64,000 bases of DNA from Rhodobacterales bacterium 32-67-9 (GTDB lineage: Bacteria > Pseudomonadota > Alphaproteobacteria > Rhodobacterales > Rhodobacteraceae). The stretch is from NCBI GenBank assembly GCA_002280515.1, contig NCEA01000001.1:41762-105761 (forward strand), written 5' to 3'. The position numbers and the translations under genes were made by a program. The notes beneath the pieces are model-generated. The model was not told the origin of the DNA. It made no database searches and worked only from the letters and a program-made list of their open reading frames with translations. Below are positions 9,680-18,060 of the stretch, piece by piece. How positions within the stretch are numbered: position 1 is the stretch's first letter; the number at the start of each line of letters is the position of its first letter.

Positions 9680-9701
9680 AAGGTGGGTTTCAACCCACCT
9701 T
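9680..9701. terminator. Stem-loop downstream of the AcuI-type gene; copy of a local repeat
   Basis: Perfect 10-base arms AAGGTGGGTT and AACCCACCTT separated by TC, 14 bases beyond the stop of the minus-strand reductase gene and between it and zwf. There is no T-run, so it is at best an imperfect intrinsic terminator. On the minus strand it reads GTAAGGTGGGTTGAAACCC, closely matching the hairpin at the soeC stop (19165-19182). Confidence 0.55.
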
Positions 9702-9715
9702 ACAGGTGTCACTTG

Positions 9716-10711
9716 TCAGGCGTTCACGTCGACGACGACCCGGCCCTGGACCCGGCCCTTCAGGATGTCGGCGCCAAGTTTCGGCAGATCGGACAGGGTG
9801 GCAGGCCGGATCATCGCCTCCAACCTCTCCATCGGCAGGTCGCGGGCGATCCTTTCCCACGCGCGGAGCCGGTTCGCATAGGGTTGCATCACGCTGTCGA
9901 TGCCAAGAAGATTGACGCCACGCAGGATGAACGGGGTGATCAGCGCGCCGTCGATCGCCGCCCCGCCCGCCAGTCCGACGGCGGCGACGGAGGTTCCGTA
10001 CTTCATCTGCTTCAGCACCCGGCCAAGCATCGCCCCCGCGACGGCATCGACGCAGCCCGCCCATTGCTCGCCCTCGAGCGGCTTGCGGGTGACTTCCGTC
10101 AGATCCTCGCGCGCGACGATCTGGCTGGCGCCGAGGCCTTTCAGGTAATCCGCCGTCTCCGGCCGGCCGGTCACCGCCGCGACCTCGTGGCCGAGCTTCG
10201 CAAGGATCGCCGTCGCGACCGAGCCGACGCCGCCCGCCGCACCGGTCACCAGAACCGGCCCGTGCCCCGGCACCAGCCCGTGATCCTCAAGCGCCATCAC
10301 CGCCAGCATCGCGGTCAGTCCGGCGGTCCCGACCGCCATCGCCTGCCGGGTAGAGAGCCCCGTCGGCAGCGGCACCAGCCAGTCGGCGCGGACGCTGGCC
10401 TTTTGCGCGTAGCCGCCCCAATGCGCCTCGCCCACGCGCCAGCCGGTCAGCACCACCTTGTCGCCGGGCTTGTAGCGCGCGTCGGAGGACGCCTCGACCG
10501 TGCCGGCAAAGTCGATCCCGGGCACATGCGGGTAGTGGCGGACAAGCCCGCCGCCCGGCCCGATGCAAAGCCCGTCCTTGTAGTTCACCGTCGAATATTC
10601 GACCGCGACCCGCACGTCGCTGTCGGGCAGCCGGCTTTCCTCGATCGCCTCGACCGAGGCCGAGGTCTGGCCGCTTGTCTCATCCTTGGTGACCACCAGC
10701 GCATTGATCAT
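9716..10711 (-). CDS. Zinc-free medium-chain reductase, AcuI/YhdH type
   Basis: NADPH-dependent reductase of the YhdH/AcuI branch, whose best-known member reduces acryloyl-CoA to propionyl-CoA. The 331-residue protein starts MINALVVTKDETSGQTSASV behind CGAGGAGACAGGC, a strong ribosome site. It has the branch motifs VEYSTVNYKDGLCI, HVPGIDFAGTVEAS, VVLTGWRVGEAHWGGYAQKA and the cofactor loop VTGAAGGVGSVATAILAKLG, followed by VTGRPETADYLKGLGAS. There are no zinc-ligand cysteines, as expected. It stands alone downstream of the transporter ATPase gene. It could be AcuI itself or a paralogue, and no other DMSP or 3-hydroxypropionate gene is visible, so I leave the symbol blank. Confidence 0.82.
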   Translation of the reverse strand: MINALVVTKDETSGQTSASVEAIEESRLPDSDVRVAVEYSTVNYKDGLCIGPGGGLVRHYPHVPGIDFAGTVEASSDARYKPGDKVVLTGWRVGEAHWGGYAQKASVRADWLVPLPTGLSTRQAMAVGTAGLTAMLAVMALEDHGLVPGHGPVLVTGAAGGVGSVATAILAKLGHEVAAVTGRPETADYLKGLGASQIVAREDLTEVTRKPLEGEQWAGCVDAVAGAMLGRVLKQMKYGTSVAAVGLAGGAAIDGALITPFILRGVNLLGIDSVMQPYANRLRAWERIARDLPMERLEAMIRPATLSDLPKLGADILKGRVQGRVVVDVNA

Positions 10712-10889
10712 GCCTGTCTCCTCGTATCCGGTATGTCGCGCTGGCCCGCCGCCAGGCGCGCCCGCCGGTCGAAGCATGCCAAAGCCGGTCGTGGTGCGGC
10801 AAGCCCCCATATGCCGCAACCGGCGGATTGCCCGCCACGTACGGGCCGACGGCTATGCCGGGGCCGGTCGCCCTGCCCCCGGCCCGTGT

Positions 10890-12536
10890 TCAGCCCTTGC
10901 CGGCCTTCGCCGCCCTCTCCCTCAAGAGCTTCGTCAGCCAGTCGGGGTCCATCTCGGGTACCGAGGACAGGAGAAGCTCGGTATAGGGATCGTGCGGCGG
11001 CTCGAACATTTCCAGTTTCGGCCCCTTCTCCACCACCTTGCCGTTCTGCATAACCACCACCTCATCTGCGATGGAACGCACGGTGGCGAGGTCATGGGTT
11101 ATGAACATGTAGGCCAGGTCGAACTCCGATTGCAGCCGGTCGAGCAGCTTCAGGATGCCTTCCGCGACCAGCTGGTCGAGCGCCGATGTCACCTCGTCGC
11201 AGATGATGAACTTCGGCTCGGCCGCCAGCGCCCTCGCGATGCCGATCCGCTGCTTCTGCCCGCCGGACAACTCCGAGGGAAGCCGGTCGATGAACTTGTC
11301 CGGTTCCAGTTCGATCAGGTGCAGCAGGTCGCGGATGCGGTCGGTCAGCGCCTTGCCGTTCAGCCCCAGGTACATCTGCGCCGGCCGCCCGATCAATTCG
11401 CGCAACCGCAGCTTGGGGTTCAGCGCGGTGTCGGCCATCTGGTAGATCATCTGCGCCTGCCGAAGCTGGTCGCGGCTGCGCTGACGGTAATCGGCCGGCA
11501 GCGGCGCCCCGTCGAAGAGGATCGCCCCCCGGCGCGGCGGCAGAAGCCCGGTGATCACCCGCGCGGCGGTGGACTTGCCCGAACCGCTTTCGCCCACCAC
11601 GGCGACAGTGCGGCGCTTGTGGATGTCGAAGCTGATGTCCTTCAGGATATCGGCCGCGCCGTAGCCCGCGGTGACATTGCGGACCGAGACGACCGGCGTC
11701 GTGCCCTTCGCCACCGGCGGCTGCACCGGCCGGGCGTAGCTCCGGACCGCCCAGAGGGTCTTGGTATAATCCTCCTTCGGGGCCGCGAGCATGGTGCGGG
11801 TATCAGCCTCCTCGACCTCGTCGCCGCGCAGAAGGACCTTGATCCTGTCGGCCATCTGCGCGACCACGGCGAGGTCGTGGGTGATGTAGATCGCCGCGGT
11901 GTCGAACTGTGCGACAATGTCGCGGATCGCCGCCAGAACCTCGATCTGCGTTGTCACGTCGAGCGCGGTCGTCGGTTCGTCGAAGATGATCAGGTCCGGC
12001 CGGCAAGCCATTGCCATCGCGGTCATCGCCCGCTGCAACTGGCCGCCCGAGACCTGATGCGGATAGCGAAAGCCGATCTCTTCAGGGTTGGGCAGGCGCA
12101 TCCGGCGGTAAAGCTCCACCGCGTCGCGCTCGGCCTCGGCCCGGCTCATCACGCCGTGCTGGACCGGCGCCTCGCTATACTGGTCGATGAGCTTGTGGGC
12201 CGGGTTGAAGCTTGCCGCCGCCGACTGGGCGACATAGGCGATGCGCTTGCCGCGCAGGCCGCGCCGCTGGGCTTCCGTGGCCGCCCTGAGGTCGATCCCG
12301 TCGAAGTCGATGGTGCCGCCGGAAATCCGGCAGCCGTCGCGGGTGAAGCCCATCGCGGCCAGGCCGAGCGTCGACTTTCCCGCCCCGCTTTCGCCGATGA
12401 GGCCGAGCACCTCGCCCTTGTGGAGCGTCAGGTCCACGCCCTTGATGATCGGCGACCAGGTCTCCTCCGACCGACCCTCGATATGGATGTCGCGGAGGGT
12501 CAGGAGGACGGGCTTTGCCGGGTTGGTATCCTTCAT
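10890..12536 (-). CDS. Dipeptide-type ABC transporter, fused double ATPase
   Basis: Energises the permeases encoded just upstream. The 548-residue protein contains two complete ATPase domains. Domain 1 (about residues 10-260) has Walker A GESGAGKST, signature VSGGQLQRAMTAMAMA and Walker B LIIFDEPTTALD. Domain 2 (about 295-530) has Walker A GESGSGKST, signature LSGGQKQRIGIARALA and Walker B FIICDEVTSALD. The fused arrangement replaces separate DppD and DppF subunits. It follows the DppC-type permease by 4 bases. The oligopeptide-type family also imports opines, glycosides and other solutes, so the substrate is not fixed by sequence. Confidence 0.88.
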   Translation of the reverse strand: MKDTNPAKPVLLTLRDIHIEGRSEETWSPIIKGVDLTLHKGEVLGLIGESGAGKSTLGLAAMGFTRDGCRISGGTIDFDGIDLRAATEAQRRGLRGKRIAYVAQSAAASFNPAHKLIDQYSEAPVQHGVMSRAEAERDAVELYRRMRLPNPEEIGFRYPHQVSGGQLQRAMTAMAMACRPDLIIFDEPTTALDVTTQIEVLAAIRDIVAQFDTAAIYITHDLAVVAQMADRIKVLLRGDEVEEADTRTMLAAPKEDYTKTLWAVRSYARPVQPPVAKGTTPVVSVRNVTAGYGAADILKDISFDIHKRRTVAVVGESGSGKSTAARVITGLLPPRRGAILFDGAPLPADYRQRSRDQLRQAQMIYQMADTALNPKLRLRELIGRPAQMYLGLNGKALTDRIRDLLHLIELEPDKFIDRLPSELSGGQKQRIGIARALAAEPKFIICDEVTSALDQLVAEGILKLLDRLQSEFDLAYMFITHDLATVRSIADEVVVMQNGKVVEKGPKLEMFEPPHDPYTELLLSSVPEMDPDWLTKLLRERAAKAGKG

Positions 12537-12540
12537 CGCC

Positions 12541-13464
12541 CTACTCCTTCAATCCGCTGGCGCGGTGGAGCATCCAGTCCACCACGAAGTTGACCGCCAC
12601 GGTCAGGAGCGCGATGGCACCCGCCGGCAAGAGCGGCGTCACGTCGCCGAAGGTGATCAGCGCCGCGTTCTCGCGCACCATCGAACCCCAGTCCGCCGTC
12701 GGAGGCTGAATTCCGACGCCAAGGAACGAGAGCGCCGAGATCGCGAGGAAGACGAAGCAGAAGCGCAGGCCGAACTCCGCCACCAGCGGCGCCAGCGCGT
12801 TCGGCAGAATCTCCCGCGTGATCAGCCGCCAGAGCCCCTCGCCCCTGAGCCGGGCGGCCTCGATATAGTCCATCACCACGATGTTGAGCGCCACCGACCG
12901 CGCCAGCCGGAAGACCCGGGTGGAATCGATCGTGGCGATCACCAGGATCAGCGTCGTCACCGAGGTGCCGAAGATGGTGAGGAGCAGCAGCGAGAAGATC
13001 AGCGACGGGATCGCCATCAGGATATCGACGATCCGGCTCAGGATCTGGTCGAGCCAGCCACCGACCGTCGCCGCCAGAAGTCCGAGAATCGAGCCCATGG
13101 TGAAGGCGAGCGCGGTGGTGGCGAAGGCGATGCCCACCGTGTTGCGCGCGCCGTAGATCAGCCGGGTCAGCATGTCGCGTCCGAGGTTGTCGGTACCGAG
13201 GAGATGGGTCGCGTCCCAGGGCAGGAACTGCGCGCCCACAACCTCGCGCTCCGCGTAAGGCGCGATGAGCGGCGCGAAGAGTGCCACGACGACGTAGATC
13301 AGGATCACCAGCATGCCGAAGCCGGCCGTGAGCGGCGCGGTGCGCAGCATCCGCGCGGTCGCACCCCGCGTGAGCGCGATGGTGGCGGCGCGGAACAGCC
13401 AGCCGGCCCCGAGGGCGACCGCAATCGCGACCGCGATCCAGAAGAGGTTGATGAGGATTGTCAT
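12541..13464 (-). CDS. Dipeptide-type ABC transporter permease, DppC type
   Basis: Inner-membrane permease of 307 residues. It has an N-terminal membrane helix pair, the GTDNLGRDMLTRLIYGARN segment that marks the DppC branch (near residue 95), and the ATPase-contact loop DYIEAARLRGEGLWRLI near residue 205. It is followed closely by the ATPase gene and preceded by the DppB-type gene (12 bases). It should form a heterodimeric channel with that protein. Confidence 0.9.
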   Translation of the reverse strand: MTILINLFWIAVAIAVALGAGWLFRAATIALTRGATARMLRTAPLTAGFGMLVILIYVVVALFAPLIAPYAEREVVGAQFLPWDATHLLGTDNLGRDMLTRLIYGARNTVGIAFATTALAFTMGSILGLLAATVGGWLDQILSRIVDILMAIPSLIFSLLLLTIFGTSVTTLILVIATIDSTRVFRLARSVALNIVVMDYIEAARLRGEGLWRLITREILPNALAPLVAEFGLRFCFVFLAISALSFLGVGIQPPTADWGSMVRENAALITFGDVTPLLPAGAIALLTVAVNFVVDWMLHRASGLKE

Positions 13465-13476
13465 GCCCGCCCCTTC

Positions 13477-14430
13477 CTATTTGCGGTGAATGAGACGCGG
13501 GTTCGACAGGGTCGACAGCACGTCCGCGGTCAGGTTGAGAAGGACGTAGGCCGCGGCAAAGATCAGCGCGACTGCCTGCACCACAGGGAAGTCGCGCTTC
13601 GACACGCTGTCAACCATGAGCTGGCCAAGGCCGGGATAGACGAACACCACCTCGACCACGACAACCCCTGTGACGAGATAGGCGAGGTTCAGGGCCACCA
13701 CGGTGATGATCGGCGCCAGCGCGTTCGGCAGCGCGTGCTTCAGGATCACCCGCATCGGCTTCATCCCCTTCAGCCGCGCCATCTCGATGTAAGGCGAGGC
13801 GAGAAGGTTGATGATCGCCGCCCGCGTCATCCGCATCATGTGCGCGGTGACGACCAGCGTCAGCGTCAGCGCCGGCAGGAAGGTGCGGTAGAGCGCCTCG
13901 CCGAACCCCACGGTCGCATCCATCCGTGACATCGAGGGGAAGAGACCCGACTGGGCGAGGACGAAGATCAGGATATAGGCGACGAAGAACTCCGGGAACG
14001 AGATCGAGCTCAGCGCCATCGCGTTCACCGTCCGGTCGAAGATCGAATTGCGGTAAAGCGCCGCGAGGATGCCGAGCAAAAGCGACAGCGGCACCGAGAT
14101 CGCGGCGGCATAGAGCGCGAGGAACAGGGTATTGCCGAGGCGCGTCGCGATCAGGTCGGCGATGGGCCGCTTGTTGGCCAGCGAGGTGCCGAAATCGCCC
14201 TGCAACGCGCCGAAGAGCCAGTTGAAGTAGCGCGTGTACGCCGGCAGGTCGAGGCCAAGCTCTTTCCGGAACGCCGCCACCGTCTCGGGTGTTGCCGACT
14301 GCCCGAGAATGTTCTGCGCCAGATCACCGGGCAAGAGCTCCGTCGCGCCGAAGATGATCACCGAGATCACGAAGAGCGTGAGAACCCCGAGGCCCAGGCG
14401 CTTGGCGATCATTGTCCATATGACAGACAC
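13477..14430 (-). CDS. Dipeptide-type ABC transporter permease, DppB type
   Basis: Inner-membrane permease of 317 residues that starts MSVIWTMIAKRLGLGVLTLF. The N-terminal helix with the following LLPGDLAQNILGQSATPETV stretch is diagnostic of the DppB branch. The ATPase loop reads SPYIEMARLKGMKPMRVILKHALPN in two overlapping parts (near residue 210), followed by VVVVEVVFVYPGLGQL. It lies 98 bases downstream of the binding protein; that gap contains a strong stem-loop (14498-14521), as often seen where binding protein must exceed permease. Confidence 0.9.
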   Translation of the reverse strand: MSVIWTMIAKRLGLGVLTLFVISVIIFGATELLPGDLAQNILGQSATPETVAAFRKELGLDLPAYTRYFNWLFGALQGDFGTSLANKRPIADLIATRLGNTLFLALYAAAISVPLSLLLGILAALYRNSIFDRTVNAMALSSISFPEFFVAYILIFVLAQSGLFPSMSRMDATVGFGEALYRTFLPALTLTLVVTAHMMRMTRAAIINLLASPYIEMARLKGMKPMRVILKHALPNALAPIITVVALNLAYLVTGVVVVEVVFVYPGLGQLMVDSVSKRDFPVVQAVALIFAAAYVLLNLTADVLSTLSNPRLIHRK

Positions 14431-14497
14431 GTGTCAGCCCCCCTGTTCACGAATTCTTCCGGATCGTTGCCGTCCGGCTTGGCCCCGGAGGGCAGAT

Positions 14498-14521
14498 GGC
14501 CCCGGCGCGAACGCCGGGGCC
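14498..14521 (-). terminator. Strong stem-loop between binding protein and permease genes
   Basis: Perfect 10-base arms GGCCCCGGCG and CGCCGGGGCC with a CGAA tetraloop, 7 bases after the binding-protein stop. There is no T-run, so it more likely stabilises the upstream mRNA or attenuates transcription than fully terminates. A hairpin of the same kind separates glpV from glpS (36510-36538). Confidence 0.6.
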
Positions 14522-14528
14522 TCATGGA

Positions 14529-16094
14529 TCAGACGAACCACCAGCGCTCGAAGGCACGCAGGCCGTCCATGCCCTGGTTCGCGCCGACGACCTCAGGCAC
14601 GCCGACCTTGTCGGTATGCGCCATGACGTAGCTCGCGAACATCGGGATAACGGTGCCGCCCTGGTTGGCGAGGAGGTCCTGCATTTCCCAGTACATGGCG
14701 CGGCGCTTGTCGTCGTCGAGTTCCGACCGCGCGGCGATCAGAAGCTCGTTGAAGCGCGCGTTGTCCCAGAAGCTTTCGTTCCACGGCGCACCACCCGAAT
14801 AGGCGGTCGAGAACATCAGGTCCGGAGTCGGACGACCGCCCCAGTAGGAGGCGCAGAACGGCTTCTTCATCCAGACGTTGTCCCAGTAGCCGTCGCTCGG
14901 TTCGCGCACGACCTCGATGTTGATGCCGGCAGCCGCCGCGCGTTCGGAGTAGAGAACGCCCGCGTCCACCGCGCCCGCGAAGGCGCTGTCGGCCACCGAG
15001 AGCTGGACGCTGAGCGAGTCCATCCCGGCTTCCTTGAGGTAGAACTTCGCCTTGTCCGGATCGTAGGTCTTCTGCTCGAGTTCGGTATTGTAGTAAGGCT
15101 GCTGCGCCCCCATGGGGATGTCATTGCCGATCGAGCCGTAGCCCTGCAGGATCTTGTCGACCAGTTCCTGCCGGTCGATTCCGTATTTCAGCGCCTGACG
15201 CACGTTGTTGTCGCTGAAGGGCGTCGCACGGGTGTCCATCACGAAGACGTAGTGCTGGTTGCCGGCCACCGGCAGGATCACCAGCCCCGGCGCCCGCTGC
15301 AAGAGGGTCACGGTGTTCAGGTCGACGCTGTCGATCACGTCGACCTCGCCGGTGATGAGCGCGTTCTGGCGCGCCGCGGAATCGACGATGGCCAGCGCCT
15401 CGATCCCGTCGAACCAGCCGCGGTCGGTCTTCCAGTAGTTCGGGTTGCGCGACATCTTCACCGAGACGCCCGGCTCGAAGCTGTCGAGCACATAGGCGCC
15501 GCAGCCGTCGGTCGTCATCGGGTCGATCTTGCCTTCGCTCGACGGCAGGATGACGAGGTGGTAGTCCGCCACGATGAACGGGAAGTCGGCATTGCCGCCC
15601 GAGAGCGTCACGACGACGGTGTCACCCTCCGCCTTGATGTCGGTAATCGGGTCGACAAGGGGCTTCGCGGCCGATTTCGACTCCTCGCCGCGATGGTAGT
15701 TGAGCGAGGCAACCACGTCGTCGGCCGTCAGCGTCTTGCCGCTGTGGAAGGTCACGCCCGAACGGATCTTTAGGGTCCAGGTCGCGGCATCGGCCGAGGC
15801 TTCCCAGCTTTCGGCGATCTCGCCCACCAGCGACCCGTCCGACGCGATCTCGGTCAGGGTGGCGTTACGGGCGACGTTGAAGCACTGGACGAACTGCGAA
15901 TCCCAGGTCGCGGGATCAAGGCTGTCGGTCGTGTTGCCGCTGGCGAAGGCAACCCTGAGGATGCCGCCGCGCTTCGGCTCGGCCATCGCGCGCCGCACGC
16001 TGGCGGACAGGATCAGCCCGGCGGCGCCGAGTGCGGTCGCGCCCTTCAGAAGTCCACGGCGGCTTAGGCCGTTCTGGGATCTCAAGTCTGTCAT
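14529..16094 (-). CDS. Dipeptide-type ABC transporter, substrate-binding protein (family 5)
   Basis: Periplasmic capture protein of 521 residues. The N-terminus carries a twin-arginine export signal (SRRGLLKGATALGAAGLILS) followed by an Ala-rich cleavage region near residue 38. The mature part shows the SBP_bac_5 pattern: GGILRVAFASGNTTDSLDP, then ESWEASADAATWTLKIRSGV and TFHSGKTLTADDVVASLNYH. It heads the transporter operon. Immediately upstream lies the remnant of a mandelate-racemase-family gene (16156-16463). Family 5 proteins bind peptides, but also opines, nickel or sugars, so the ligand is unknown. Confidence 0.9.
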   Translation of the reverse strand: MTDLRSQNGLSRRGLLKGATALGAAGLILSASVRRAMAEPKRGGILRVAFASGNTTDSLDPATWDSQFVQCFNVARNATLTEIASDGSLVGEIAESWEASADAATWTLKIRSGVTFHSGKTLTADDVVASLNYHRGEESKSAAKPLVDPITDIKAEGDTVVVTLSGGNADFPFIVADYHLVILPSSEGKIDPMTTDGCGAYVLDSFEPGVSVKMSRNPNYWKTDRGWFDGIEALAIVDSAARQNALITGEVDVIDSVDLNTVTLLQRAPGLVILPVAGNQHYVFVMDTRATPFSDNNVRQALKYGIDRQELVDKILQGYGSIGNDIPMGAQQPYYNTELEQKTYDPDKAKFYLKEAGMDSLSVQLSVADSAFAGAVDAGVLYSERAAAAGINIEVVREPSDGYWDNVWMKKPFCASYWGGRPTPDLMFSTAYSGGAPWNESFWDNARFNELLIAARSELDDDKRRAMYWEMQDLLANQGGTVIPMFASYVMAHTDKVGVPEVVGANQGMDGLRAFERWWFV

Positions 16095-16155
16095 GTCGTC
16101 CTCCTTGTTGTCGGTTCGTGTTTTTCGTCAGTAACGTCGCCTGGGAAGGCCTGCG

Positions 16156-16463
16156 TCAAGCCTTCACTGCGATCATTTCGGCGCTCTTTTGGTATTTCGC
16201 CCGGTCGAGCCATGCCGGATCGCCCCGCCCCAGCCTGGTCCATCGGGAATGCGGACCTTGCCGTTCCGGACGGCGAAGGGATCGCCCCGGAACACCCGCC
16301 GCGGCCAGGGGCAATAACCGTCGCCCTCGATTGAAAATTCGAAGTATTTCCCGGCGTTGAAGGTGGAGCACTGGCCCCAACCGGTGGCGCCATCCTCGGC
16401 GGTGACTCGTGTGAAACGGACGTGTTCGTCACAAAAGGTCTCGACGGACGAGATCTTCACCAT
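16156..16463 (-). pseudogene. Remnant of a mandelate racemase/muconate lactonizing enzyme family gene
   Basis: Starts MVKISSVETFCDEHVRFTRV behind an AAGGGGAG ribosome site and continues TAEDGATGWGQCSTFNA, the normal first 37 residues of this enolase-superfamily group. The frame then jumps directly to GKYFEFSIEGDGYCPW and NGKVRIPDGPGWG, which in the family is the extreme C-terminus. The capping and barrel domains between them, roughly 290 residues with all metal ligands, are missing. A second lesion follows GPGWG: the expected DPAWLDRAKYQKSAEMIAVKA is in another frame and ends at 16156. The product cannot be a working enzyme. Position at the head of the transporter operon suggests that the transporter once served this enzyme's substrate, probably a sugar acid or a related compound. 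A 113-residue frame over the same bases is a shadow. Confidence 0.85.
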
Positions 16464-16606
16464 CCAGGCCCGCTCCCCTTGCCCGACCGTGCGCCGGTCA
16501 AACCGGTGGCAGGCGCTCCGTTCAGTCGTGTCTAAAATGCGTCGTTTCGACACTGGTCCTCAAAACCGACGTTAGACCTTCGAAAAGCGACTTCAAGTGT
16601 TTTTTG

Positions 16607-16622
16607 TTGATTGGCCGATCAA
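16607..16622. promoter_or_regulatory. Inverted repeat TTGAT-TGGCCG-ATCAA, possible operator
   Basis: TTGATTGGCCGATCAA has perfect 5-base arms. It lies about 145 bases upstream of the remnant gene and 23 bases past the HpsN-type stop, where the promoter of the transporter operon is expected. The form resembles GntR-family sites, but no regulator gene supports this. The rest of 16464-16645 is non-coding, with no other clear signal. Confidence 0.35.
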
Positions 16623-16645
16623 CTTAAAGCGCGCGGCCGGCAAGG

Positions 16646-17959
16646 TCAACCGCCGCGTCGCGGCCCGAGGTCGAACTTCTCGCCGGGGAATGCCTTTTCC
16701 AGGCGGATATCGGCGGAACGGGCGTGGCCTTCCATCCCCTCGTGGCGCGAGATTCGGGCGGTGACGGCGGCAAGGTCGCGCAGCGCCTCGGGGGCGACTT
16801 CCTGCCAGGTCACGGTCTTGAGGAACTTGTGCACTGACAGCCCGCCGGTATAGCGCGCCGCGCCCGAGGTCGGCAGCACATGGTTGGTCCCCGCCGCCTT
16901 GTCGCCGAACGCGACCGTCGTCGCGGCGCCGAGAAAGAGCGACCCGTAGGCCCTGAGCCGTAAGCGCCACCAGTCGAGATCGGTGGCCTGCACATGCAGA
17001 TGCTCCGGCGCGACGCGGTCGGCATGGGCGGCCATTTCCTCGCGTGTGTCGCAAAGGATAACCTCGCCGCGCCCCGACCAGGCGGCGGCGGCAGCGGTGC
17101 GGTTCGGCTCCGGCAGGGTGGCGATGCAGGCCGGCACCCGGGCCATCACCGCCGCGGCAAGATCGGCGCTGTCGGTCACCAGCCAGACCGGAGAGGTCGG
17201 CCCGTGCTCGGCCTGCCCGACAAGGTCGGCGGCAACGAGATCGGCATCGGCGCCGGCGTCGGCGATGACCATGCTGTCGGTCGGCCCCGCCACCATGTCG
17301 ATCCCGACCCGACCGAAAAGTTGGCGCTTGGCCTCGGCGACATAGGCGTTGCCGGGGCCGACGAGGATGTCGGCGGCGGGCAGGCCGAACTGGCCGAAGG
17401 CCATCGCCGCGATCGCCTGTACGCCGCCAAGCGCGAGGATGCTGTCGGCGCCGCAGAGGTCGAACGTGTAGAGGATCGCCGGCGGAATCCCGGCACCGGG
17501 GCGTGGCGGGGTGGCGGCGGCGACATGGGCGACGCCCGCGACCTTCGCCGTCGTCACCGTCATCAGTGCCGAGGCGATGTGGCTGTAGCGTCCGCCCGGC
17601 ACATAGGCACCGGCGGCGGCGATCGGGATCAGCCTCTGCCCGACCCGGAGGCCGGGGCGAAGCTCCACCTCCGTCTCCCGGCAACTCGCCCGCTGGGCGC
17701 GGGCGAAGGCGGCGATGTTCTCGTGCGCATAGCGGATGTCGTCCTTCAGCCCGTCAGGCACCAGAGCGGAGGCGGCCTCGATCTCGGCGCGTGGAACGAC
17801 CACCGGCCCGGTCCAGCCGTCGAGCCGCTCGGCATAACTGCGGGTGACGGCCTCGCCCCCGGCCTCGATCTCGGCGAGGATTCGCGCCACCGTCACCTGC
17901 ACCTCGGCGGACAATTCGGCCTCTGCGGCCGCTGCCTGCTTGAAAAATCTCACACCCAT
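16646..17959 (-). CDS. HisD-family dehydrogenase resembling sulfopropanediol 3-dehydrogenase (HpsN)
   Basis: NAD-dependent four-electron alcohol dehydrogenase of the histidinol dehydrogenase fold, 437 residues. Visible family features are YVPGGRYSHIASALMTVTTA, VGPGNAYVAEAKRQLFGRVG, IDMVAGPTDSMVIAD, QAEHGPTSPVW (Gln and His zinc ligands), RVAPEHLHVQA, GTNHVLPTSGAARYTGGLSV and RHEGMEGHARSADIR. The GGRYSHIAS and TNHVLPT wording fits the HpsN branch better than true HisD. HpsN converts dihydroxypropanesulfonate to sulfolactate. ATG at 17959 has GGTGG 6 bases upstream; a GTG at 17968 is possible. There is no histidine operon here. The divergent LysR gene is its likely regulator. The substrate could also be a non-sulfonated polyol. 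Confidence 0.75.
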   Translation of the reverse strand: MGVRFFKQAAAAEAELSAEVQVTVARILAEIEAGGEAVTRSYAERLDGWTGPVVVPRAEIEAASALVPDGLKDDIRYAHENIAAFARAQRASCRETEVELRPGLRVGQRLIPIAAAGAYVPGGRYSHIASALMTVTTAKVAGVAHVAAATPPRPGAGIPPAILYTFDLCGADSILALGGVQAIAAMAFGQFGLPAADILVGPGNAYVAEAKRQLFGRVGIDMVAGPTDSMVIADAGADADLVAADLVGQAEHGPTSPVWLVTDSADLAAAVMARVPACIATLPEPNRTAAAAAWSGRGEVILCDTREEMAAHADRVAPEHLHVQATDLDWWRLRLRAYGSLFLGAATTVAFGDKAAGTNHVLPTSGAARYTGGLSVHKFLKTVTWQEVAPEALRDLAAVTARISRHEGMEGHARSADIRLEKAFPGEKFDLGPRRGG

Positions 17960-18060
17960 GATCGCCACCTTTTTCCGTTACCGGCGCGGACAGCCTTGAC
18001 CGGACCCACCGCCACGTTCACTTTCCCGAAAGTTCCGCCCCGCAACCGCCCTGGACCGCC

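Noticed and set aside
10686-12593. 635-codon open frame on the plus strand
   Set aside because: It is antisense to the double ATPase gene, which has complete Walker and signature motifs. The plus-strand product has no recognisable domain.
16091-16432. 113-codon minus-strand frame
   Set aside because: It overlaps the mandelate-racemase-family remnant in another frame and is Pro/Ser-rich without family resemblance.
16646-17959. Histidinol dehydrogenase of histidine biosynthesis (HisD)
   Set aside because: There are no other his genes nearby, and the sequence wording and catabolic context with a divergent LysR gene fit the HpsN-type branch better.
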